A stretch of 64,000 nucleotides of DNA from JAWLFY01 sp041685355 (GCA_041685355.1 JAWLFY010000003.1:32868-96867), one strand, 5' to 3'. Shown: positions 34,218-43,389, counted from the first letter of the stretch. The notes: generated from the sequence alone by a model not told the origin. A program made the numbers and translations.

Positions 34218-35305
34218 CACCAACCTCCACTGAGCGAATCGACCAAAAGCGCCAGCATCTGGTACCCGACCAGGCTGACCAGAAACACGACCGCGGCCAT
34301 GACCAAAATGACCGCGACCTCCAGCGAGAAGCCGATCGTGTCGACAAAGGCGTCGGCCCGGTTCCGCATCTGCCTTGCCATCCGACGCATCAACCAAGCC
34401 TGCGTTTCGGGGGACCCCGATGCCGCCAGCGCCGACGACTCCTGGGGCGAAAGTAGTCCCGCGTCGCAAAGGCCAGACCAAACGTCCGATCCCTGCTCGA
34501 TCTCGTTGCGGGCGACGAGCAACCGCACACGCGTCTTCGGGTCGAAGTGATATCGAGCCAACGTCGATAGCGCCGCGGTGAGCGGGCGTCCCGCCTCGAT
34601 CGACTCGGCAAACCATCGCAACAGGTCGGCCATCTGCGGCGCGCCGAAGCGGCGTCGCAAACGGACCGGCAGCCACGAGTCGGGCAAGACCCGCCACCCC
34701 CCGAAAGATTCCATCACGAGTCCACCGAACGCGATCAACACGAGCATGCCAGCGACGATCGCGAAATAGGGAATCGCCTGGCCCGCGGCCGCGAACAACG
34801 GAGGCTCCGTGACCCCGAACTCCTGAAACATCTCCTCGACGGTCGGAAAGACGAACGTCGCGAGAAAACCCAGAACCGACAAGCACACGCATGTCAGCAA
34901 CACCAAGTACGGGATCGACCGAACGACCGGGCCTCGACCCGCCGGCGTGACGCGACCGTCCGCTAACAGCTTTTCAAAGATCGACGATAGCGTCCCGGTC
35001 TGGCTGCCGAAACGGATCGCAAGCACCTGCCGCTCGTCCAGCACGTTCGGCGTCTGCTCCAGGGCGGTGACCAGCGGGATCCCGTCGGCGAGCCGCCGCG
35101 CCAAGCGTTGCAATCGCCAACGATTGGCGCCGCGATGTTCGTCGGCAAGGTTCGACACCAACACGCCCGCGTCGATCCGCGACGTGTGCGACAACGCCAG
35201 CACTCGGAGCAGCGACTGACGCATCAACGCGTGTCGGTCGCGTGGCCAGCGGGGTGACATTCGCCACCGCCTCGGTGGTCCGACATGTCGGAACAGCCTC
35301 ATCAC
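34217..35305 (-). CDS. GspF/PilC-type inner-membrane platform protein (third of three)
   Basis: 362 aa, close to normal GspF length. Residues 35-130 fit the first T2SSF domain (LADGIPLVTALEQTP, FGSQTGTLSSIFEKL). The helix cluster with FPTVEEMFQEFGV is a hallmark of the family, and a second T2SSF domain follows (FAESIEAGRPLTAALSTLARY). A C-terminal helix VAVILVMAAVVFLVSLVGYQML ends it. ATG overlaps the previous stop by 4 bp. It would form the platform that connects a GspE-like ATPase with pseudopilins; no such ATPase is in the window. Confidence 0.88.
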   Translation of the reverse strand: MMRLFRHVGPPRRWRMSPRWPRDRHALMRQSLLRVLALSHTSRIDAGVLVSNLADEHRGANRWRLQRLARRLADGIPLVTALEQTPNVLDERQVLAIRFGSQTGTLSSIFEKLLADGRVTPAGRGPVVRSIPYLVLLTCVCLSVLGFLATFVFPTVEEMFQEFGVTEPPLFAAAGQAIPYFAIVAGMLVLIAFGGLVMESFGGWRVLPDSWLPVRLRRRFGAPQMADLLRWFAESIEAGRPLTAALSTLARYHFDPKTRVRLLVARNEIEQGSDVWSGLCDAGLLSPQESSALAASGSPETQAWLMRRMARQMRNRADAFVDTIGFSLEVAVILVMAAVVFLVSLVGYQMLALLVDSLSGGW

Positions 35306-36282
35306 GTTAACCCTGTAATGAGTTGAACGAGCGGCAGCATCAACGCGGCGTAGGTGAACCCGATCAAGATCGCGACCCCGATGATCATCACCGCGGCGAG
35401 AAGCGACGAGCCGGCCCGCGACCGCATCGCCGCCCGTTCGCGATACATCTCCGCTAACGTCCGTAGCAATTGGATCGCCGCCTCTCGCGACTCCCCGTCC
35501 GCCCCCCGCACCGCCACCAGTACGTTGCCAGGAAAGAGCGACGCCGACACGGGCTCCGCAAACTCTCTCCGCACGGCCCCCGCGTCGGCGATCAATTGAG
35601 CCGCTGACCGCTCGAGCCGCCGGTCACCGCAACTTGCTGCCGCCGCCTCGATCGCCTGCGGCACCGACATCTCCTGGGAAAGGGATGCCGCAAGCGCCCG
35701 GCAAAAGCGAGACATCGTGACCAACTCGCCGCTGCTCCCCGACCACCGAATCCGATCGACCAACGGCAACCGAACTCCGCCGGGCACTCGTCCGGCGACC
35801 GCGATCAGCCCGATCCCTGCCAGCAACACCGCAACGGCCCCCCAAAAGATCGGCGACCAAAGGCCATGCGACACCATGAACACCAGCCGCGTCGGCCCGG
35901 GTAACGAGAGCCCGAAGCTGTCAAACATTGACTCCATCTCAGGGATCACAATGAGACTGAGCCCGCACAGGACGATCAGCGCCGTCACGAATAACACGAC
36001 GGGATAGGCGAGCGTCCCCTGAAGCCATGGGACGCCTTCCCGGGACGTCCCATCGGCGACCCGAACGATCGTCGACCCGAGCGAGGCGTCTTCCGGATCC
36101 GAACCGAGAGCGTGACCGATCGATCGGTTCGTCGCCTCGTCGCCCGACCGTACCGACTTCGCCAATCGCCGCAGCCGACGCCGCTCACCGTACCCGTCCG
36201 CCTCCGCCGCCAACGCATCGAAGGCGGGCGCGAGGATGGCGTCACGGTCGAACGACCGGTTCGATTCGGAATCGCCACGCAT
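35302..36282 (-). CDS. GspF-like inner-membrane protein (second of three)
   Basis: 326 aa from ATG 36282. GspF elements: VPEMESMFDSFGL as IPEMESMFDSFGLSLP after the first helix, a second domain with CRALAASLSQEMSVPQAIEAAA, and a last helix AVMIIGVAILIGFTYAALMLPL. The N-terminal domain is short and weakly conserved. It is one of three adjacent, diverged GspF paralogues, each with two overlapping or near-touching neighbours. Separate roles or hetero-oligomer formation are possible. Confidence 0.82.
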   Translation of the reverse strand: MRGDSESNRSFDRDAILAPAFDALAAEADGYGERRRLRRLAKSVRSGDEATNRSIGHALGSDPEDASLGSTIVRVADGTSREGVPWLQGTLAYPVVLFVTALIVLCGLSLIVIPEMESMFDSFGLSLPGPTRLVFMVSHGLWSPIFWGAVAVLLAGIGLIAVAGRVPGGVRLPLVDRIRWSGSSGELVTMSRFCRALAASLSQEMSVPQAIEAAAASCGDRRLERSAAQLIADAGAVRREFAEPVSASLFPGNVLVAVRGADGESREAAIQLLRTLAEMYRERAAMRSRAGSSLLAAVMIIGVAILIGFTYAALMLPLVQLITGLT

Positions 36283-36299
36283 GATCGTCCGTTCGCTCC

Positions 36300-37316
36300 C
36301 TAAAAGCCGTCTCGAAACGGTCCCGCGTCGGGCATCGCCAAATCTCGTAGCAACCCGATCACCGGGGTGAACACCGCCATCCCGTACAACAAGGTGGCCC
36401 CTCCGCCCAAGGCGACGGTGACCAGCATCGGAGCTAACCGGACCCACGGCAGTACCTCCCGCCGCGTTTTGGATCGATAAACCTCCGCGGCCGAACGCAA
36501 CGTCGCCGCTCGCGAGTCTCCGCCCACGTCCCCGTAAATCGCCCAGCGGATCAACGGCGGCGGATCCGCGAGCCCGTATGACGTCATCGCTTCATCGAGC
36601 GGCCGTCCCTGTTCCAACTCGGCCGCGACCTGCTCCGCGGCGGTTGCCCACGCGAGCCTTTTCTGACCACGCTTCGTGCGGCCAAGAGCCCCTGCGATCC
36701 GCACCGGCCACGCCTCACGCGACATGGTCCACGCCGCCCCGATCACCATCGCGATCGCTGCCGCGACCGACCCCCAAACGGGGATCCAATTTCCGATCGC
36801 GGACAACCACGTCGCCGCCAAAGTCGGCCGCATCCGGAACGCCAGATACATCGCCTCCACCCGGGGCCCAAGCCACCACGACGCGAGCGCCAATCCGACG
36901 ACCCCGAGCACGAGGATGGTCGCGAGCTGGAACATTCCCAACCGGACGGCTCGAACCAATTCCCCGTCGACCGATTCGTCTCGCGATACCGAATCCAGCA
37001 ACTCGGAACTCACCCCCCGACTCACCCACGCCGACGCCGCACGGCGGTACGCATCGGGAAGCGTCCGTTCCGCCGCGATCGCCTCCTGCAGCGGTTGACC
37101 AAGCTCGACCCGTACCGCCAGAGCCGCGCGGACGCCATCGAGCTCACGATCCAGATCCCCTCCGAACCCGCTGCCCCTCCCCCCGAGGCCACTTTCGAAC
37201 GGGATCGACAACGCCGCCATCGCCTTCATTTGGCGATGGAACGAATCGATCGGCGCCATCGCGGAACCGTCCGCTCGCGACGAAGGCTCGACGTATTCCG
37301 ACTCCGATCCCGACAT
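36300..37316 (-). CDS. GspF-like inner-membrane protein (first of three)
   Basis: 338 aa from the ATG at 37316, with GGGGAGG 5-12 bp upstream. It has the T2SSF domain pattern (VELGQPLQEAIAAE, WLGPRVEAMYLAFRM, EQVAAELEQGRPLDEAMTSYG, then the helix LAPMLVTVALGGGATLLYGMAVF). It is the most diverged of the three. It starts 118 bp after the anti-sigma-like gene, in the only sizeable gap of the operon. Confidence 0.72.
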   Translation of the reverse strand: MSGSESEYVEPSSRADGSAMAPIDSFHRQMKAMAALSIPFESGLGGRGSGFGGDLDRELDGVRAALAVRVELGQPLQEAIAAERTLPDAYRRAASAWVSRGVSSELLDSVSRDESVDGELVRAVRLGMFQLATILVLGVVGLALASWWLGPRVEAMYLAFRMRPTLAATWLSAIGNWIPVWGSVAAAIAMVIGAAWTMSREAWPVRIAGALGRTKRGQKRLAWATAAEQVAAELEQGRPLDEAMTSYGLADPPPLIRWAIYGDVGGDSRAATLRSAAEVYRSKTRREVLPWVRLAPMLVTVALGGGATLLYGMAVFTPVIGLLRDLAMPDAGPFRDGF

Positions 37317-37434
37317 TTTTCGCCTCCCCGATCCGCTATCCGAAAAGGGGTCAAACCCTTGGTGGATTTCCCGCGACCCTTGGTAGTTTCCCGGCTGACA
37401 TCGTGTTGAACGGTTTTTTCGCGTCCTTTGGTGA

Positions 37435-37944
37435 CTACCGGCTCGCTCCAGGAGAGGGTCCGCCCCCTTTTCGGACCCTTGCCTTCGCCTGATCGTTTCC
37501 GGCACGACCGAGCACCCTCTCGCTCCGCCACCGACCGACGACCTCGGTCAATTCCCGCGCGAGCCCGCCGCCAGACGACGAACGCGAAAACGACGCGTTT
37601 GAATCCGCCCCCGACGCCGAGCCATGCGTCTCCGCAGCACGCCACCACCATCCCCGCAGTGCACCCCCGTCCCGCTGCCCGATCTCGTCCGACTGACCGC
37701 TCCCACCTAGTTGTCCCCGCCCCGCCGTGGGAAACCGCCCGCCGATCGAACCGCCGACGGTCACGCAAAGGCACGCGGCCAACGTCCAAGCGGCCAAGCG
37801 ACAACCCTCGCGGCGTCCATCCGACTGCCGCCGCGCCAGCTCTAACACCCGCGGCCGTAAATCTTCCGTCGGTTGGACGTAATCCCCCGAAGCGGCGATC
37901 AACCGCTCCAGCCGTTCCCGAGCGGTTCGACCTGGATCGCTCAT
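37435..37944 (-). CDS. Putative membrane anti-sigma factor
   Basis: 169 aa from ATG 37944, overlapping the sigma-factor stop by 4 bp. N-terminus is soluble (RTARERLERLIAASGDYVQP), one hydrophobic segment lies near residue 50-65 (LAAWTLAACLCVTVGGSIG), then a glycine/arginine-rich tail. The overlap with an ECF sigma gene and the topology suggest an anti-sigma factor, but no zinc-binding HxxxCxxC motif is visible. A hairpin (AGGGTCCG/CGGACCCT, 37455-37479) lies in its last codons and might influence the transcript. Confidence 0.65.
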   Translation of the reverse strand: MSDPGRTARERLERLIAASGDYVQPTEDLRPRVLELARRQSDGRREGCRLAAWTLAACLCVTVGGSIGGRFPTAGRGQLGGSGQSDEIGQRDGGALRGWWWRAAETHGSASGADSNASFSRSSSGGGLARELTEVVGRWRSERVLGRAGNDQAKARVRKGGGPSPGASR

Positions 37945-38585
37945 CGTGCCCCCCTTCCGACTCCGCTTCGACCTTCCGTCCCGCGGCCCGACGGCTCCGA
38001 CGCATCCGTCGGCCCCGCGAAGCCCTCCAACGCATGTGACAATTTCTCCATCGCGTACCGATAACGACTCGCCGCCGTCGACGACGGGACTCCCAGTACG
38101 TCGCCGATCTCCGCGAAAGTCATCGACTCCCATATCTTCAGCACGACGACCTCCCCCTGTTCGACCGGCAACGAGCGGATGCCCCGCCACACCGCCCGGT
38201 ACGTCTCCGCCCATTCCGCCTCGTCGACCGAGACGCGGGTGACGAGATCCGACAGGTCCGCCGAAGACGTCCGCCCTCGGCGTCGCAAAATCAGCAACGA
38301 CTCGTTCCGGACCATGCGGACCAAGTAGGGCCACGGGTGCTCCGACCGGGCGAGCAGCCGTGGTCGGTCTGCGACCCGAACCAACGCCGCCTGAACGGCA
38401 TCTTCCGCGTCGTGTTGATGACGCGTGAGCGAGAGCGAATAGCGAACCAACCGTTGCGACGTCAGGTCATACAGTCCGGCAAGCGCGGCCGGGCCGCTTT
38501 CACAGATCCGAACCGCGGATTCGCGGACCCGATCCGACAAGCTCGGCGACGAAGTGGGACGAGAAAAGGAAGGACGAGTGCTCAT
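37941..38585 (-). CDS. ECF-type RNA polymerase sigma factor
   Basis: 214 aa. Region 2 (LTRHQHDAEDAVQAALVRVADR, then PWPYLVRMVRNESLLILRRR) and region 4 (LPVEQGEVVVLKIWESMTFAEIG, then LGVPSSTAASRYRYAMEKL) are clear, with an 'RRRGR' linker. Both are broken here only for length. It belongs to the sigma-70 ECF group and heads an operon followed at once by a membrane protein and GspF/pilin genes, so it probably controls their expression. The last residues are basic/glycine rich. Confidence 0.92.
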   Translation of the reverse strand: MSTRPSFSRPTSSPSLSDRVRESAVRICESGPAALAGLYDLTSQRLVRYSLSLTRHQHDAEDAVQAALVRVADRPRLLARSEHPWPYLVRMVRNESLLILRRRGRTSSADLSDLVTRVSVDEAEWAETYRAVWRGIRSLPVEQGEVVVLKIWESMTFAEIGDVLGVPSSTAASRYRYAMEKLSHALEGFAGPTDASEPSGRGTEGRSGVGRGAR

Positions 38586-38697
38586 GACAGCACATGGGAT
38601 GCGCCACCGACCGCGATTTGTCTAACCGCGGCCGAAAATGATCAAATTTTTTTGGGGCCAGCACCCTCGTGGCGTCCGCGAAACCGAACCCGCCGCG

Positions 38698-40002
38698 TCA
38701 CGCCGGGAGCGGCTCGAGCTCCGGACCGTGATCCGCCTCCACCATCGACTCGGCGACCCCCGGCCGTTCCCGAAACGTGAAGAAGAACAGCACCGAAACG
38801 ATCAACGCCAAGCCCGCCGGCATCAGCCAAAACAGCGCCGCGTCCGACGCCCAACCCGCCTGGGTCGTCGGGTCGAGCTCGATGCGGTCCCCCCAATAAC
38901 CCTGCACCAAGTTCCCGACCAACATCCCGGCCCCATAGGTCAACAACCCGACGAACGCCTGCGCGCTGGTCCGAATCCCTGGCGGGGCGACACGGTCGGT
39001 GTACAGCTGACCGGTGACGAAGAAAAAGTCGTAGCAGATCCCGTGCAGCACGATCCCGATGATCAACACGGCGCCGCTGGAAGGCACCAACCCGAACAAC
39101 GCGTATCGGAGTGCCCACGCCAGCATCCCGACCAACAGCATCCACTTGACCCCGAGCCGCAACAGGAAGAACGGCACCAGTGCCATGAACACGATCTCGC
39201 TGACCTGGCCGAGCGCCATCACCCCCGCCGCACGATCCTCGAAGGCCATCTTGGCGACAAATTCGTACGTCCGGGCGTAGTAGAACGCGAGCGGGATACA
39301 GATCAGAAACGAACAGATCGCGAACACCAAATAATTCGGATTTTTGAACAGCGTCAACGCGTCGAGCCCCAACACCCGAATCAGACTGATCGGCTCGTCA
39401 CGCCCCTGAGGCGGAGACGCCGGCAACGTGAAGCTATACAGCCCACACAACACGCTCACCACCGCCGACAACTGCAGCGGAAACGCCGTGCTCCCGGCGT
39501 TGTCGATCCCCGGCAATATCGGCAACGGAAAAATCCCGAACATCGATTGCGACACCACCAACCCGGAAAAGATCCAGCCGATCGTCCCCCACAAGCGGAT
39601 CTTCGGGAAGTCACGCTCGATCGATTCGACGTTCTGGAACGTGATCGCGTTGACCAACGCCAACGTCGGCATGTAACAGAGGAAAAACCCGAGCATCACC
39701 CAGAAAAACTCGCCGGGCGACTCGGTGATCGTGCTGCACCACCACAGCATTCCGCCCCCGAGCAGATGCAACACGCCGTTGACATGCTCCTTGTTGAACA
39801 ACCGGTCGGCGACAAAGCCGACGATCAGCGGGGCGAACAGGGCGGCAAACGTCTGTGTCGCGTAGGTGTTCCCGATGATCGTGTTCAGCTTCTCGGAGTC
39901 GCTGAAGATCACCCCGAGGTAGTTCCCCAACGGGACGAAAAACGCCCCCCAAATGAAGAACTGGAGGAACATCATCAAGTACAGGCGGGGGGCGATCGGC
40001 AT
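38698..40002 (-). CDS. Nucleoside:H+ symporter-like MFS transporter
   Basis: 434 aa from the ATG at 40002 (MPIAPRLYLMMFLQ); the longer frame adds a soluble tail of unlikely origin. Twelve hydrophobic segments. The N-terminus MMFLQFFIWGAFFVPLGNYL and the motif SLGF-like GTIGWIFSGL are typical of the NupG/XapB nucleoside symporter family (Nuc_H_symport). The end is a charged tail. It lies alone between the sigma operon and a methyltransferase gene and imports nucleosides from outside, inferred from family. No nucleoside enzyme is nearby. Confidence 0.88.
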   Translation of the reverse strand: MPIAPRLYLMMFLQFFIWGAFFVPLGNYLGVIFSDSEKLNTIIGNTYATQTFAALFAPLIVGFVADRLFNKEHVNGVLHLLGGGMLWWCSTITESPGEFFWVMLGFFLCYMPTLALVNAITFQNVESIERDFPKIRLWGTIGWIFSGLVVSQSMFGIFPLPILPGIDNAGSTAFPLQLSAVVSVLCGLYSFTLPASPPQGRDEPISLIRVLGLDALTLFKNPNYLVFAICSFLICIPLAFYYARTYEFVAKMAFEDRAAGVMALGQVSEIVFMALVPFFLLRLGVKWMLLVGMLAWALRYALFGLVPSSGAVLIIGIVLHGICYDFFFVTGQLYTDRVAPPGIRTSAQAFVGLLTYGAGMLVGNLVQGYWGDRIELDPTTQAGWASDAALFWLMPAGLALIVSVLFFFTFRERPGVAESMVEADHGPELEPLPA

Positions 40003-40140
40003 GGGATTCGTTCCGTAGCACAGGTGTCCAAGACTCGCTCGTTCGGCCTCGCTCACTCGCACCGTGAACGGCCCGACGTCGGGTCGCCAGCGGACCGCCG
40101 TCAGGGCCCGACGCGGGATGCGAGCACCGAAGCCGAAAGT

Positions 40141-40923
40141 CTACCGCAAATCGTCGAGCACCTGGGAAGCCGGCACCGGCGTGATCTCCTCCAGCGAACT
40201 GTCGTCGCGGGCGAAAAACATCAGGTGTTGCCACGGCAAGCGGTTGTACTCGCGGACCAGCTTGAACCCGTTCCGCTCGTACTCCTTCAGGATCTGCACC
40301 TTCGACATCTTGTGCAGCGGCTTGATCGGCACCGTGTCGTCCTCCGCCCGGTACTCGAGCAACGCGATGACCCCGTCGTCACGGAGCGATTGACGGATCC
40401 CCCCCAACATCGACTCGGGGTGAGAGAACTCGTGGTACACGTCGACCAACAACACCAGGTCGACTTCACCCGCCGGCAAGTTCGGGTCGTCGACCTTCCC
40501 AAACACCGGTTCGATGTTGTCCAGCTTCGCCTTCGCCGATCGCGCCCGAAGCTTCTGTAACATCTCACGCTGGATGTCGACCGCCAACACCCGCCCCTCC
40601 TCCCCGACGGCGCGGGCCAGGGGCAAGGTCCAAAATCCGTTGCCACACCCGAGATCACAGACGGTCATCCCGGCCCGGATCTCGAGCTGCTTGAACGCTT
40701 CCCGGACGCTCTCCTCCTCCTCCCGCTCGGGACGGATCAGCCACGGGGCGCCGCGGTGCGACATCGGCCGGGCCACGACCCGGCCCAGATACGAACGGCG
40801 GGCCTCCTCGGCCGACACGACCGATCCCGACCCGAACGTTGTCGACACGGTGACGGCCAAGATAGCCAGCAAGAACATCGCCACCGGACGCGAAACGGTC
40901 TCGCGAAAATGGGTGAGCGGCAC
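40141..40923 (-). CDS. Secreted class I SAM-dependent methyltransferase
   Basis: 260 aa with a GTG start at 40923, 17 bp after the Minf_1886 stop; an ATG at 40878 inside the signal-like segment is an alternative. An N-terminal hydrophobic stretch (FLLAILAVTVSTTFGSGSVVSA) suggests export. The SAM fold is intact: VCDLGCGNGFWTLPLA (motif I), VLAVDIQREMLQKL (II), and VDLVLLVDVYHEFSH. The planctomycete pattern of a signal peptide before a methyltransferase is seen in several families, and the substrate is unknown. The domain order matches UbiE/Methyltransf_11-like enzymes. Confidence 0.85.
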   Translation of the reverse strand: MPLTHFRETVSRPVAMFLLAILAVTVSTTFGSGSVVSAEEARRSYLGRVVARPMSHRGAPWLIRPEREEEESVREAFKQLEIRAGMTVCDLGCGNGFWTLPLARAVGEEGRVLAVDIQREMLQKLRARSAKAKLDNIEPVFGKVDDPNLPAGEVDLVLLVDVYHEFSHPESMLGGIRQSLRDDGVIALLEYRAEDDTVPIKPLHKMSKVQILKEYERNGFKLVREYNRLPWQHLMFFARDDSSLEEITPVPASQVLDDLR

Positions 40924-40939
40924 GGCGCTGGCCGCCGGC

Positions 40940-41353
40940 TCACTCGTCGTCTTGGGTGACCAGCTCGAACGTCGGCTCGAACGCTTCGTCGAAGTCGTAC
41001 ACGTCATCAAAGTCTTCCCGGCGGTCGGTGTCGCTCTTCCGCATCTGCTCGATGCGAATCAGATTGTACACCAGCTCGCCGAAGTCGCTGGTCGATCGCA
41101 ACCCCCAGCTCTCCAGGACGACCTTCGCCAGATACCCGTACTGCTCGGTCGCGTACAGCCGACACGCCTCGCAAAGCTGCTGGCCCGTCAAGTGCCGCGA
41201 CACGCCCGCCTCGGACGGGGCGTCCGCCCCACCGATCTCCTCCAGGTGCTCGTGGGCATACTGGAGCGATTCGCGGATGAACTGGTACGCCTCGATCTTG
41301 AACCGCTTGTCATCGCGGAGCAGTTGCCGCATCGCTTGCAAAGGGGAGGTCAT
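40940..41353 (-). CDS. Minf_1886 family protein
   Basis: 137 aa, all-alpha and acidic at the end. The sequence blocks LLRDDKRFKIEAYQFIRES, RHLTGQQLCEACRLYA and FGELVYNLIRIEQMRKS are conserved in the family that NCBI names Minf_1886, found in Planctomycetota-Verrucomicrobiota and relatives. Function unknown. It overlaps the RicT-like gene by 4 bp (ATGA), an order that often recurs in these phyla, and may share a job with it. Confidence 0.88.
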   Translation of the reverse strand: MTSPLQAMRQLLRDDKRFKIEAYQFIRESLQYAHEHLEEIGGADAPSEAGVSRHLTGQQLCEACRLYATEQYGYLAKVVLESWGLRSTSDFGELVYNLIRIEQMRKSDTDRREDFDDVYDFDEAFEPTFELVTQDDE

Positions 41354-42240
41354 TCCGGTGGTTTCCTTCGCCCGTTCTTGCGGGGAGGTCGTTCGTCGTC
41401 GCCACGTCGCGTTATCGTCAAAACGTCGTTCCCGGCGATCAGTACCCGCCGACGGTCCTCGGTTTCGACGACTAACTGACCCGCCAGGATGTCTTGGGAT
41501 AACACCCGGGCGGTTCCGTCACGGGTCACGATCTGGCTGCCGACCGGGGCGAGCTCGGCCGCCGACTCTTGATAATGATCGAACTCGTAGCGTAAGCAGC
41601 ATTTTAATCGGCCACAACGCCCAGAAATCTTCGTCGGGTCGAGCGTCGCCTTTTGCAGCTTCGCCATCTTCATCGACACCGGCGGCATCTTCGTCAGGTG
41701 GTTCGCGCAGCACAGCGGACGGCCACAGTCGCCGAAGTCCCCCAACAACTTCGCCTCGTCGCGGACCCCGATCTGTCGCATCTCGATTCGCGTTTGGAAC
41801 TCACGAGCCAAATCCCGCACGAGCTGACGGAAATCGACTCGGCGGTCGGCGAGGTAATAGACGACGATCCGCTCGCCCCCCAAGATCCGTTCGACGTCAA
41901 CGAGTTCCATTTCGAGCCGCAACGCGTCGACGTGCGTTTGGCACCGCCGCAGATCGTCTGCCGAACTCGACTCGTGCCGCCGCGCCGCCTCACGGTCGTC
42001 CTCGCCGACCCGCCGTAAGATCTGGCCCTGCGTCGTCTCCTCCAAGTACCCGACCGCCGCCGGCGTCGCCTCGCACAACACCGTCCCCGTTTCGGTCCCG
42101 CGGTCGGTCCGCACGACGACCTCGTCGCCGTAGCGGAACGGTGCCGGCGCTTCCATCACGCCGAGAATTCGCATCGACCCATATCGGACGACATAACTGG
42201 CCCCGACCTCGACGTCCGACGCGTCACTGGTCATCGTCAT
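41350..42240 (-). CDS. PSP1/RicT-like regulatory protein
   Basis: About 296 aa from ATG 42240 or 294 from 42234. It has the PSP1 C-terminal domain with the cysteine signature DCGRPLCCANHL and ISGRCGRLKCCLRYE, known in RicT (YaaT), an Fe-S-binding partner of the Y-complex that affects RNA processing in Bacillus. Two domain-like parts surround it: an N-terminal beta region (YGDEVVVRTDRGTETGTVL) and a charged tail. It starts inside the end of the WD40 gene. Its role here in RNA turnover is inferred. Confidence 0.88.
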   Translation of the reverse strand: MTMTSDASDVEVGASYVVRYGSMRILGVMEAPAPFRYGDEVVVRTDRGTETGTVLCEATPAAVGYLEETTQGQILRRVGEDDREAARRHESSSADDLRRCQTHVDALRLEMELVDVERILGGERIVVYYLADRRVDFRQLVRDLAREFQTRIEMRQIGVRDEAKLLGDFGDCGRPLCCANHLTKMPPVSMKMAKLQKATLDPTKISGRCGRLKCCLRYEFDHYQESAAELAPVGSQIVTRDGTARVLSQDILAGQLVVETEDRRRVLIAGNDVLTITRRGDDERPPRKNGRRKPPE

Positions 42241-43243
42241 CCGATGCCTCGCCGGATAGCCAGGTCCAAGACCGGCCGGCCGAAGCGATCCCGTCCTTGC
42301 GGGTTCCCACGAGTAGCTGTCCGCTGCCGTGCCACGCGAGCGACCAGGCGCCGCTTTCGGCTTCCAGCGGGTTCGACCCGTCATCGGCGCCGGGGAACCG
42401 GATCCGTCCGCCGATCTCGGCCACGGCGACCTCGCCCGACGGGCTGACGGCGATCTGGGTGATCCAATCGCCCCCCTTCATCATCGACTTCGGTTCGGCC
42501 TCCGGTTTCGCCTCGCACCGATAGAGTTGCCGGTCGGCGCTGCCGACGAGCAACGACTTGCCGTCATCAACGAAGGCGACGCACCAAGCCGTCTCCTCCC
42601 CGACGTTGATCTGACCGGCCGCCTTCAATCCGGGCCATTCCAGCAGATGCACATGCCCGCCGCCGTCCGAAGCGGCGACCCGCTTGCCGTCAGGCGAAAC
42701 GGCCAACCCGGTCACGGCGTGCTCGTCCAGCTCCGCCGACGCGGTGACCTTCGACTCGGACAAACTCCACACCATCACCTTGCCCGCTTCGTTCCCCGCG
42801 ATCAGCGATTCCCCGTCGGGCGAAACGGCCAAAGTTTGACACCATCGTTCGAACGCCCCTTCGTGCGTCGTCGCCTTCTCCGTTTCGACGTCATAAACGA
42901 CAAGGTTCCCCTTGTAATCGACGCTCGCGACCTGCTTCCCCTCGCCGACCACGACGACCTGCCAAACCGCCGCCGGGTGCTGATACAGCGGAGTCAGCTC
43001 GGACGGGTTCGTGACGTCGAACGACACCACGGACGCCTCGCGGAGGAGCAACCCGTCCGCCGTCGCGGCGACAAACCGACCGCTCCGGCCCAGCGACGCG
43101 ATCGACGTCACCCACGTCGTCCGGTTCCCCTCGGCGCCGTCCTCCGCGTCGTCCTGGGCCCACGCCGGGCGTGCCCCAACCATCGCGGAAAAGGTCAACA
43201 CCACGAAAACCGATCCGAGCAAACTTGCAAACCGCATCACCAT
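42224..43243 (-). CDS. Exported WD40 repeat protein
   Basis: 339 aa from ATG 43243 (an ATG at 43237 is nearly as good). A signal peptide (residues 1-30, ending GARPAWAQ) leads into a WD40-like propeller with blades such as TLAVSPDGESLIAGNEAGKV and GLAVSPDGKRVAASDGGGHV. The blade count is about six or seven, judged by spacing. Likely a periplasmic scaffold. It is the first gene of the WD40-RicT-Minf_1886-methyltransferase group, preceded by the 16-bp tandem repeat region. Confidence 0.85.
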   Translation of the reverse strand: MVMRFASLLGSVFVVLTFSAMVGARPAWAQDDAEDGAEGNRTTWVTSIASLGRSGRFVAATADGLLLREASVVSFDVTNPSELTPLYQHPAAVWQVVVVGEGKQVASVDYKGNLVVYDVETEKATTHEGAFERWCQTLAVSPDGESLIAGNEAGKVMVWSLSESKVTASAELDEHAVTGLAVSPDGKRVAASDGGGHVHLLEWPGLKAAGQINVGEETAWCVAFVDDGKSLLVGSADRQLYRCEAKPEAEPKSMMKGGDWITQIAVSPSGEVAVAEIGGRIRFPGADDGSNPLEAESGAWSLAWHGSGQLLVGTRKDGIASAGRSWTWLSGEASDDDDQ

Positions 43244-43338
43244 TTCCGCCGATTCGTTCGTGTCAATTGGATCGAGGCCGCCGACCGCCGGCACGCTCTT
43301 CCACCCCGAGGCTCCTAGTCTATCGGATCGCCGATGCC

Positions 43339-43389
43339 CGTTCACTTGCCGGCCCGTTCACTTGCCGGCCCGTTCACTTGCCGGCCCGT
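43339..43389. repeat. 16-bp tandem repeat overlapping a gene's 3' end
   Basis: Three perfect copies of CGTTCACTTGCCGGCC (43339-43386) and a partial fourth that reaches the stop codon of the minus-strand gene at 43390. On the minus strand the unit is GTGAACGGGCCGGCAA, with TGA in the repeat. It lies in the 146-bp gap between two same-strand genes. Confidence 0.9.

Noticed and set aside
37455..37479. Intrinsic terminator at the hairpin near the anti-sigma gene end
   Set aside because: The 8-bp arms lie inside the coding sequence and no T-run follows on the minus strand.
38638..40560. 640-codon plus-strand frame over the nucleoside transporter and methyltransferase
   Set aside because: It runs antisense to two genes with strong family motifs and its translation is low-complexity (R, H, Q, P rich), as expected for a shadow frame in high-GC DNA.
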